Assembly (NCBI GenBank): GCA_003550305.1
Contig: QKYT01000260.1
Coordinates: 1-30,389 of the forward strand
Reading direction: 5' to 3'
From: Glomus cerebriforme
Lineage: Eukaryota > Glomeromycota > Glomeromycetes > Glomerales > Glomeraceae
DNA: 30,389 nt
How positions within the stretch are numbered: the first letter of the stretch is position 1; each line of letters begins with the position of its first letter. The notes under the pieces are model-generated. The model had not been told where the DNA came from. It ran no database searches and was given only the letters and a program-made list of their open reading frames with translations. A program made the translations under genes and the position numbers. Below are positions 21,961 through 30,389 of the stretch, one piece after another.

Positions 21961-22236
21961 GTAGAGTTTCATATTAACAGCATTAAGTTGAGATTCTTGG
22001 ATAATTTTATCAACTTCAGAATTTCCACTACTCCAATTTTGGAAATTTTATTGAAAACAATTAGCACAATAATAGTCACCAGTATTAGGTTATTTGCATT
22101 TCCAACATAAACCATATTTTTTATAACATCCTTTTAATTCTTCATTTATTATTAATTTACCAATTATCAATTTTTGTTCTTCAATGAACTTCCAACTTCA
22201 AAGGGAAAAATCTTTTATTTGTTCAAATACATCATC

Positions 22237-22929
22237 ACTGAGGTATTCTTACTCCATAATGTTACAATATTAGTATATTTGACAGGAAAGTTAGGTAATA
22301 CAAATGATTCTGAGATTTTTTAATGTTATTAGAATTTTCAAAGTATCAAATATTTAAAAATTAAAAATGTGAACTGAGAATTTTTTTTTCATTTATACCG
22401 ACGAATAATTTTTTTTAACCTCTGTTACAATAACTTTCAAAATCAGAAGGATTTACATGTAGTATGCATAATAAAAATAAAAATAATAATCGTTTTGGCA
22501 TTTAGACATGTAGATCAAAATGTTATTTTTAAACACATGCATATTTTTTATTTTTTAGTTATTAAATAAATATGGATATTTTGCAGACGTAAAATGTAAG
22601 AATAAGGAAGGTAATGTAGGTATCGTAGTAACGCATATTTATATGACAACATGATATTTACATTTTTTTTGTGTAATGTAAGAAGAGATAAATTGAAGTT
22701 GACATCACTGGGAGGGTGGTGAGGGGACATTTTGGCAAGCATTTTGTAATGCATTGAAAAATACAAATAGAGGTCCAAATGGTTAAAGACAAATTCTTTC
22801 AATTATTGCTACAAAATTTACCTATCATGAACTCAGATCAAAATTAGGGGTTGCTGTACTGTTAGTGTATATTACTATTACAATACATACTATCAAAAAT
22901 AATTAAACTAATAAAAAAAATAATCTTAC
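22237..22929. other. Intergenic stretch between the kinase and transposase-like pseudogenes
   Basis: AT-rich. The minus-strand frame at 22802-22548 has no recognisable domain and is probably chance. An acceptor-like CTTACAG at about 22925-22931 borders the next pseudogene. Confidence 0.4.
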
Positions 22930-24979
22930 AGGTGGCTGCAAATACAGTATCAAGAGCACCAATATATATGTATTAATAGACCAGGTGCATCACAAGCACA
23001 AAAACCTATTGTTACCAAAGACAAATTAGAACAGGAAAAAAAAGAAAATTTAGAACAATTCTTTTCTGACAAAGCTAATAATGTAATAATGAGTTCATAT
23101 AAAACAGATGCTATTACACAAGAATTAGTTCATTATCTCAAAAATATAAAACAAGAATTGTGGGAAAAGTTTCATGAAAAATATCTAAATGGAGTAATAA
23201 AACAACTTTTATAAGCATTTGCAGGGTAATAAATATATTTATCATGAGAATCTTGGTAGTTTGTGTTCAATATGCAACACATATGGCTATGAAACATTTG
23301 ATGAACTTATCAAACTCATTCAAAATCATGTTAGTAATCTTCATATTCAGGTAATATTTCTGATGGCAATGGCACAACAGCACATAATCAATGTATAAAT
23401 CATTACCTTCTTTTTGCTTTTGGTACATGTAATGAACAACATACTCACACATATTCAGATTATGATGCACTTTTTCAATTCTTCATTGATATTGAAAACA
23501 ATACTCCAAACAATATTTACAAGAAAATTTATGAATTACGAAATCAAATTTTCCACTATTTGAGTCATCAGACATGAAAGGTATTTCTAAATTCTCAATT
23601 TAATGTGAATTTATTAGATTTATATGAAAAAGAAGCTATAATAATAATTAATTATAAGATGAAAATTTTACCTAAAAGCACAAGAGAAACAAAAAGTACT
23701 TTTTTGGGAAAAAAGGTTGGGTTTTGCATTCAATTCTTGTCTATACGTGAAAATCTGAAATTCATCAATTGGACATTCAAGTATTTGATCACTGGTCGTC
23801 CAATACATGCCAAGATGCATGGTTTACAGCTTCTTCACTACATGCAGTTATTGAATCACTTGAAGTCAAACTAGATTATCGAATCATTGGTTACAGATTT
23901 CTCATGCAATAAATCATTATGTTCAATTAGGATTGATATCAATGAAGGTGTGGATATAGAAAATGCTATTCAAGGGATTTGTGGTACTTCAGTAGCACAT
24001 TTAGAACCAGAATGGAAAAGAGTTATATATGAGATTACAATTTTGAAGTTATGTAATATTACAACAATTACTATGATTTGTAGAATCAGGATGAAAAAAG
24101 AAAAATTCAATACCAGGAAATTCCAATTGGTATGAGTGGTTCTGGCCAACAGAAGGTAAATATGCAGGATTTATTCAGGCTTGTGCAATGCCTAGTATTG
24201 GAATGTGAAAAAATTTTGAGCCAGCTAAAATAGCACAATTTGAAAAAAAAACCTCTTGAAAAACATAATTCGCAAGTTTCAGATCACTTAATTCCAACTT
24301 TCAATTGGAACATGCCACTACCTCATAAATTAAGTATGTAATAAATTAACCTAAAATTGATCTTTTTTTGCAATTTTTTTTACATGATTTTTTTTTTATA
24401 TTAGAAATCAATACAAATCGTCTCACTTTTGAAGAATTGAAGAAACAATTGAAGGAATATGGCATTGACACAGATATAAGCAATAATAGAGTTGTATTAG
24501 CAGAAATTTTACAAAATAAATTAAATGATGAATATCACAACAAAATATGGGTAAATCATTTTTTACTATAAAATTATGATTATATTATCTTAAACCTAAT
24601 TTTCTTTTTTCTAAATGAATAATAGACATGTTAATACTGAAATTATTGATACTGATTTGGGTTCAAAGCAAGTTTTGAATCATACATTGGATTTTGCATT
24701 ATCAAGTAGATGGGCCTTAAAAGAAAATCAGAAATTCGGTAAAGAAGAAGTAGGTAAACGAATAAGTAAAAACGTTATTCCATACCTTGAGGCATATTTC
24801 TTGGCTGGAGATATACATAATGAACTAAAAGGATTAGTAGAAAAGGAGTTTTAGAAGAAGAGGAAATTTCAAAAATTTCTACAATTAGTAATTGGATTGC
24901 TCAATATGCACAAACTCACTGTAAATTGAAAGCCCAACAAGCTTTAGCACTGCTTTAGGCACTAGTTAACAGACCTTAG
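22930..24979 (+). pseudogene. Decayed DDE-transposase-like gene of a multi-copy fungal family
   Basis: Fragments appear in the usual family order on the plus strand. These are a basic/acidic N-terminal part (KPIVTKDKLEQEKKENLEQ, LWEKFHEKYLNGVIKQLL), a CxxC segment (LGSLCSICNTYGYETFDEL) and a core start NYKMKILPKSTRETKSTFLG. Next come SHAINHYVQLG, then GVDIENAIQGICGTSVAHLE, a WPTEGKYAGFIQACAMPSIG segment, an intron-separated SAP-like helix pair (LTFEELKKQLKEYGIDTD) and a C-terminal ALKENQKFG / GKRISKNVIPYLEAYFLAG domain. The end is a TAG at 24977-24979. Relatives I recall have an Asp where this copy has Asn before YKMKIL, and an SDNGPHY block plus a following acidic block, both deleted here at about 23870-23887. 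Multiple frameshifts and stops also occur. It is therefore not active. The DDE assignment is from memory and inference, not proven. Confidence 0.6.
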
Positions 24980-25896
24980 AAAACAAAGAATTTGATAAAC
25001 AAATAAAATTTTGTAAATTTTTGAAAATTTTTGATGATAAAACAACATTTTTTTAACATTTTTTTATCATGAATTTTATAAAAATTATTGAAATTGCGAA
25101 TTTACTTATTATATTTATAGTTAGAAATCTGACGACACGGCAAGTAAAAGTTTTTTTTTATTTACAATTTAATATGAAAACACAAGAAATTTATTCATAT
25201 AATATTCTATTATTAGCATATAAAATATGACATTTAGGTCATACAAAATGGTGGTTCTAGCTCAGCCTAAAAAGCTGAATTATGACTAATTTACTATATT
25301 TATATATGATCAGCACCGGTATTATGACGATAAAATACTGGCTAGTTTTTATATTAAATTCAGGAGGGTGAGAAATAAATTTTTTCTTATAATAAAATAT
25401 TGGATTCATTTCTTGTGCTAGAGCGAAAAAAATACATTGATATAATTTTTGTAGCGCTGATTTGATACACAAAATTTTGCCGAGGTTTGTGCCACAATAT
25501 TCGTATAATTTATTACTCCGATGCACATCACACACCATACATTGGTTAGCCGAACAGAAAATGCTTTATTAATACATCGAGACCGTGACCTCATGGTCAC
25601 GTGCTACTAACAAGGTGAACACGTGATAAGTTATCTCTTACTACATAATCGATTTTATCCCAACCTAATTTTAGCAATGCTCAAAGCCGAAATAAATCTT
25701 ACTCGTTGTATTTTATCGGATCCGATACGGCGGAAGAGATCATAAATTTTACAAAAAATAATATATGTTGTACAATTGCAATTTTTATTTGGTTATTTTA
25801 CACGTCTATCTAATTATATTAATTATTACCACCAATACAACACATCTAGTATTAAATCCTTTAATAATTGTAAATCTATGTATCGACTATGTATAA
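24980..25896. other. Intergenic region downstream of both convergent genes
   Basis: No supported gene; minus-strand frames at 25257-25600 show no domain. It contains the palindrome with CACGTG sites near 25585-25625 and a less AT-rich stretch from 25610 to 25745. This stretch lies 3' of the CRN gene, which ends at 25897 on the minus strand. Confidence 0.4.
25585..25625. promoter_or_regulatory. Palindrome GTGACC-TCAT-GGTCAC with two CACGTG boxes
   Basis: A perfect 6-bp inverted repeat with a 4-nt loop spans 25585-25600. It runs into CACGTG at 25598-25603, and a second CACGTG is at 25620-25625, 22 bp on. CACGTG is the classic bHLH-binding E-box. No gene starts nearby in a clear way, so the function is open; it could also be the end of a decayed element. 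Confidence 0.35.
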
Positions 25897-28033
25897 TTAT
25901 GATTTAAAAATGGAACAGCATTTTTCCAGTATTCCGTAATCTCCATTTTTTGCTGCATTTACCATCTCCTCCCATAATGGACCAGCCAATTTAACATCTA
26001 CACTGTCATCCCAGTATTCTCTGATGACCCGCGCCTTTGTTGCAAGATTTCCATCAGGGATAATTGGCATCTTTGATGGATTATGTAAGATGTACATTGT
26101 ACGTACAAAGGAATGCAAATCATCAGTTGCTGTAGGTCGGTGAGATTCCAAATTGTTATTCAAAATATCCGGTGAAGCAAATGAGATTGTTCCTTCGTAA
26201 AGCACTTGTTCGTTAGGAGGATCACGGATTGCTGCCCCCCAGTCAACAAGAACAACCGAGTCATTGTTGATATCCAATAAAATGTTTGAGGGACGCACAT
26301 CTCGGTGAAAAACTCTCTTGCTATGAATACGACTTAAAAGGCGAAGGAGCTGTAGAGCATGATGTGCCCGGAATTGATTTCTAATCCGTTTACAAACTGG
26401 GGAAATAATAATTGAATGGCCATCATGTGTAATGTAGTTTGGAATGTTTGCAACATTATTCTCGTTCAAAAATCGCAGAATTTGTGCCTCATGATGTGCA
26501 TTACCACTTTGAGTATACTTTAAAGCAGCTTGAGTATTATTATAGTCAACCTTATATACTCTTGAAGATGTACCCAAGCCCAAAAACTCCTTCAGGTATA
26601 TATTCGTGTACGTTCCGGGTGATTTGTAAAATCTGATGCTTCTAGGATCAGCCATTTTTGTATAAGATGAATCATAACGGAGCAATATGTAAAAAAGGCG
26701 CAAACCAGTAATGAAATTGGTTATGAACTCCTTATACTGTCTATTATTTCTTTCATAAACCATAACATAAAAGCGGAATCCATCTGATAGAAATAATGCA
26801 AAATGTTCACGCAATTGCTGATGTTGAATAAGGACATTCATGTAATCTATTAGTTGGCCCTTGTCTTCATCAGCAAGGCCACTCTCACTTTTTTTCTTTT
26901 TCACCTCTAGAAGCGTTTGCACAAACATAGGAATACAAGTTCCATCTCTGACATCCTCTTCAAGAAAGACACTTAAATCTGGTTTAAGTCTATCAAGGTA
27001 TGGATTATTATGTGTATCTTTCACAATGAGTTTTTTACCAAAGTTTGGGAGACTTAACATCAGGTCATTGAACAAATTTTGAACATTATCTTCTGTGTCG
27101 GTTGGTGTAGGATTATCTCGCAGGTAGACACTGGCTGTTCCATTAGGAGCAAAATTACCAAGTTGAATCTTGTCGTTTCTTAAAAAGTATTCTGGGTTAG
27201 TTATTTTTTCAAAAATGATGTCCTGGTAAAGCTTTTGCACGTGATTTGGAGCCTGAAATGTACAAATATAGGATTAATATAAGTGGAATTGCCCAAATTT
27301 TACACATCAAAACCAGTACCTGTATCGACGTCGTCAGTAATAAGCCTGTTATTTTTCTCAAGCCGGATCAATACTTCCGAGTTTTTTTTTATAACTTCCG
27401 TATTTGCTTTTAAAACTTTCCGGGTCTCTTCCGAATCTTCTCTTACAATTTTCACTAGCTCTGTAAAGAAAGTAAATGGTGAAGCTGATGCATTCTCACT
27501 GGCAGAGCTACCTGACACGTTCTAGAAAAATCAATGTGAATATATATAGCATATCGAAATTGCAAGCTATTACATTAATAACATACCATTTGGCTAAAGA
27601 GGTTTGCGAGGTTCTCCACGGAAGCTGAAAACAAAATGCCAGAGAATGGAAGATGTTATCAAGCCATATAGCGTTCACTCGCGTTGACTGAATTTATTAC
27701 GATTCATTTACCAGTAGTAACGGGAACTTCGACAACAACTCGAACGTTACTTCCTTCAACGTTATGAAATGTGTCTCCAATCGTATCAGCTGGTTCCTCT
27801 AATTTGTCGTTTAAGTAAGGTTCAATAGCAGTGTCCTTATTCCTAAGTACACTTGAAGCAATGTTGACCCTCCATAGTGTGAGATCATCAGCGTCAAACT
27901 TAGCAAAATAATTAGACCTTCTATCTTTGATAGAAACCTTGAGATCGAAAATATTATTATTTGTCCCAATAGTGACAGAAAAAACAGAACGATTTTCACG
28001 AACGATACACCAAATATTAATAACATTAGACAT
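25897..28033 (-). CDS. Crinkler (CRN) family effector: ubiquitin-like header + PD-(D/E)xK nuclease-like + protein kinase
   Basis: Spliced gene of four exons: 28033-27712, 27624-27587, 27521-27306 and 27252-25897, 643 codons plus TAA. Residues 1-107 match the CRN header, with NYFAKFDADDLTLWRV near 41-56 (the LFLAK-equivalent place) and an RVVVEVP end near 98-104, similar to HVLVxxP. Residues about 120-190 form a charged, helical, coiled-coil-like linker. Residues about 260-350 carry KPDLSVF (Asp 284), LLEVKKKK (Glu 308, Lys 310) and GQLIDYM (Gln 325), the pattern of PD-(D/E)xK nucleases. Residues about 415-600 are a kinase: LGLGTSSRV loop, ALKY lysine (437), Glu 447, HRDVRPSNIL (Asp 510, Asn 515), DWG in place of DFG (Asp 529) and FASPDIL in place of APE. 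CRN proteins in oomycetes and fungi act inside host or competitor cells, often in the nucleus, and REase-kinase fusions are a known CRN architecture. There is no classical signal peptide, which is usual for fungal CRNs. The exon 3 donor (GTGTAA at 27305) was chosen for frame; the stronger-looking GTACTG at 27319 would break it. All key residues are present, so it is probably functional. Confidence 0.88.
27253..27305 (-). other. Third intron of the CRN gene (53 nt)
   Basis: Runs from GTGTAAAATT to TACATTTCAG. Without removal, an in-frame TAA (27302-27300) ends translation just before the nuclease domain. The stretch between the linker exon and the nuclease exon is therefore joined only if this intron is spliced. 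Alternative donors at 27303 (GTAAAA) and 27319 (GTACTG) shift the frame with the only good acceptor. Confidence 0.65.
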
Positions 28034-30028
28034 TTTGCATTACAACGGGTGGATAAATGGAGAAGAAATTTTTTTTCGCAAAACTGAAATTGGTATATCT
28101 GATAATCTGATATAGATGATCAGAGATTTCAAAGTCACATGATTCTGAATGGTAACGTAATGAATGAAATGTATGATGCTATCAAAGAGGGAGGGAGTAC
28201 GCGTAAAATCGAAACGTTTAGATTAGCCTGTATAAATAGTCTTTAAATTGTGCCTGATCTATACTTAAAAGTTAAGACCTTTTGATTGGCAAATTTATGT
28301 TAGTTTTCGGTAATTGACATTTTACTAATACTAATTAGTAGTAGATAATTATCATAATAGTAATATAAAATATAAACATGCTATTGTTACTCCAAGTCCT
28401 ATTCCCGGCACAGCGCGACGGGTTACGCCTAGTAACTTATTATATTTTTTAAAAAAATTTTTTACTTAGAATATTCATAAATTTGCAACTCATTAAATTC
28501 AATTGTAAAATTTCCTGTTACGTTCAAAACTAACCGTTATTTTAATATTATGACAAAATTCTATTATTGTTTCAAATAAAAGGAACTAAAAAAGAGATTA
28601 ATTTTAGACTTTAAATAAATAAAATTACGTAAAAATGTTTAACTAATTTAGAAAATAATTTCTCCTGTAGACTGTAAAAGATTAACAATACTCTATAATA
28701 TTTTTATGCTTTGGTCAGTTACTAAGTTAGTGTATTCTTTGTTAAGCACTTCAACCAAACACTTTTGTGATCTCAATTTATAAAGAATTGTAGAAATAAT
28801 TGATATGGTTTCCAAATGTTTTTTGGTTGTTATTTAGAAAAAGAACCACCTTTTTTCTACACGGATGAAAAATGACAATGCAATGATTATAAAAACACCT
28901 AATTTTTAAAAACCAATATTTTATATCCTTTATTTAACAATAAAAAAAAAGGTAAAAATAAATAAATTACACCACTTATATCTACAGAATTTTCGTCTAT
29001 TACTCCCACCCAAATAGACTGAAATAGATTATTTCCTGCAAGAGAACTTCCTCGAGATGAAATAATTTCAAATCTGTATGAAGAATTCTGAGATTAGCAA
29101 TGAGTAAAAGAAATAAAACAAGTTGAGGCTTCCGATTCATACTTACCGCTATACTTCATTTTCATAACATCTCATATTCAAGAAATTTGTTACTTAATGT
29201 GTTATAATAAATGTGTTTTGATTTTTTTATTGCTAGAATAATACTATGCCAAGCATCAAGAATTTGGATGCCATTGCCGTTTGATATACTATGACAAATT
29301 CCTGCCCACTCTCCATTTTCCAATATAAGTAAGATTTTGGCAGGGGCCTGCTAAAATTACAGTTATGTGATTTTTTTCTCTGTAGTGCATAAGGGTGCTA
29401 TGCCATACATCACGTCAGATATGTCAGACACATTACGTAACCTGTAACGTTTGATGTAACTTTTTACTTTGACGTATCATAAAGTTAGCAACAAATATTT
29501 ACTCTTTCGTTTAATCATTTTGTTAATTTTAATTTTATTAAATTTAATTTTATTGAACTGCCCTTCTGTAAATATACGTAGTAGCAGTTTACATGTTACC
29601 ACCCATAAATTACATATTAATTATAAATTTACTAAAACTAAATAAAATCTACCCTTCTCTTTCTTCCATTTTAAAATTTACTAAACTAAAAATATAACTA
29701 CCCTAATAAGAAGGATTGTACTCGCTTTACTATAAGTCATGTGGATAGACAAAAAATAACAAAAAACTATAGGAGAATCTTAACCTGTTCCAGGGGGAGA
29801 ATGAATAAAAAACTCTTTCCCCCTTTTTTTCATTTTATTAGAATTCCACAGTAAAATAGAATTTTTTGCTCGCTTTAATAATTTGTTAAATATGGCTGGG
29901 AGTAACAGTATCTACCTATTCAGACAAACTTTTTAACGAGTATATCATAATCTCAGGTGCAAAGACTTAGGTAACAAAAAGTTCAATGAAGTTACTGCCT
30001 TCACACAGCACAACCGTCTTTGGCATGA
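28034..30028. other. Intergenic region upstream of the CRN gene
   Basis: About 2 kb without supported genes. It contains a short imperfect inverted pair GTTACT ... AGTAAC (28386-28435) around a GC-rich patch, and a patch at 29395-29465 rich in ATGTCAGACACATTACGTAAC-like repeats. The right-hand 600 bp may hold the long terminal repeat or leader of the coding region that starts at 30029, but I see no clear repeat ends. Confidence 0.35.
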
Positions 30029-30389
30029 ATGAAGAACAAAGATGGTAGTATTGATAATCTCGGACGTTTTGTCAAAGGAGTTTCCAACTATACACAATTT
30101 TCGCCCACAATACTATTCCTTATTAGGGGAATAGTTAGTAAATTTTATGAAGAAATACTGGACGCTAACTTACGAAGTCTAGACGAGGCCTTGGAGGAAA
30201 TTACTAGGTACGAAATTACCATTAATGATCTCAAAGCCAAACTTGCTGCTGCAGGTATGGCGCAACCTCAGACTATCAGTATACCAGTTTCCACATTAGC
30301 TTCAAAGCAAAAGGTAATAGATTTTTGGAATAAGCCAATTCCAGCAACTTTCCATGGATCAACATCAACAGAAAGTACCAATGGCAACT
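30029..30389 (+). CDS. Open reading frame truncated by the window edge, possibly retrotransposon gag-like
   Basis: ATG at 30029 follows an in-frame TGA at 30026-30028, and the frame stays open to the last base, 120 codons. It begins MKNKDGSIDNLGRFVKGVSN and continues with an aromatic/hydrophobic stretch, then a long amphipathic helix (EEILDANLRSLDEALEEI, INDLKAKLAAAG) that looks like a coiled coil, and a segment IPVSTLASKQKVIDFWNKPI. Codon use is less AT-rich than the surroundings, pointing to real coding. The N-terminal helix, coiled coil and following W-containing segment recall gag proteins of LTR retrotransposons, but no zinc knuckle is in view. A host gene is equally possible. Confidence 0.6.
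   Translation, partial: MKNKDGSIDNLGRFVKGVSNYTQFSPTILFLIRGIVSKFYEEILDANLRSLDEALEEITRYEITINDLKAKLAAAGMAQPQTISIPVSTLASKQKVIDFWNKPIPATFHGSTSTESTNGN

Larger units (their letters stand above)
19570..22236 (-). pseudogene. TKL-type protein kinase of the expanded Rhizophagus family, dead
   Basis: Read on the minus strand, pieces occur in the normal order for this family. The N-terminal knuckle at about 22236-21960 has KKYGLCWKC, then YYCANCF and SEVDKIIQESQLNA. The kinase start at about 21500-21303 has WIEYDKFENIEYITKEGFGT, with the ATP lysine in VALKSLNN. The core at 21102-20863 has LTHQDFHSSNIL (HQD replaces HRD), ITDLGLCKP (DLG for DFG) and YVAPEVLRGKQYT. The C-lobe at about 20032-19790 has SFGIIIYEVINGLPPYHNMA, and the tail at about 19760-19573 has YTTHTQAIYTSRLLNFNN. 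HQD and DLG are usual in this family, so they are not the damage. The damage is a retroposon inside the YSFG codons, a further insertion of about 450 bp between knuckle and kinase domain, a frameshift just after GKQYT, and stops such as the one after FLAIKIC. Family assignment is confident; it cannot make an active kinase. Confidence 0.85.

Noticed and set aside
26439..27525. Plus-strand frames within the CRN gene
   Set aside because: They are complements of the effector exons, which have clear domain motifs on the minus strand.
27811..28026. Second minus-strand frame overlapping the CRN header
   Set aside because: Shifted frame of exon 1; the hydrophobic sequence has no support, while the other frame matches the CRN header and splices correctly.
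28386..28435. Possible tRNA-like GC-rich patch
   Set aside because: No cloverleaf arms or GGTTCRANNCC box B could be found; the only structure is a short GTTACT/AGTAAC pair.
1..30389. CRISPR array or prokaryotic operon
   Set aside because: No regularly spaced identical repeats with unique spacers, no ribosome-binding sites, and genes have spliceosomal introns, so the DNA is eukaryotic.

Overview
The window looks like nuclear DNA of an arbuscular-mycorrhizal fungus, most probably Rhizophagus or a close relative. It is extremely AT-rich and gene-poor, and genes carry many short GT-AG introns (about 50-120 nt). The protein families fit: a Crinkler (CRN) effector with a nuclease-kinase body, a TKL-type kinase of the hugely expanded Rhizophagus type with an N-terminal Cys knuckle, and several large repeated families that are now decaying. 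The organism call rests on family recognition from memory, not on a search. Scattered N bases show draft assembly quality.

Layout. 1-1,700: remains of a multi-copy gene family (+). 1,900-3,600: AT-rich decay. 3,611-3,778: small TA-flanked MITE-like element. 3,999-7,228: long inverted repeat, arms of about 600-660 bp; its spacer holds a tandem repeat that recurs at 11.1 kb. 7,480-8,350: a 20-bp minisatellite followed by about six degenerate 110-bp repeats. 8.4-13.1 kb: AT-rich intergenic DNA with repeat debris, including a 79-bp antisense fragment of 18S rRNA. 13,155-14,576: intact eight-exon alpha/beta hydrolase gene. 14.6-17.3 kb: intergenic, with a hairpin element and a 585-bp hAT-type MITE that has an 8-bp target duplication. 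17.3-19.1 kb: array of exon-like units with splice signals, split by a palindrome-rich satellite with inverted ends. 19.57-22.24 kb (-): dead kinase gene cut by a 5'-truncated LINE-like insertion with poly(A) and 12-bp target duplication. 22.93-24.98 kb (+): decayed transposase-like gene. 25,897-28,033 (-): intact four-exon Crinkler gene. 28-30 kb: intergenic. 30,029-end (+): open, edge-truncated coding region.

Only two genes look whole: the alpha/beta hydrolase and the CRN effector. The CRN gene joins a ubiquitin-like CRN header, a coiled-coil linker, a PD-(D/E)xK nuclease-like domain with its acidic and Lys residues present, and a protein kinase domain with its catalytic residues present. 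It is the most interesting gene here. The rest is mostly a record of transposition and gene death: truncated retroposon, MITEs, split repeats and pseudogenes of expanded families.
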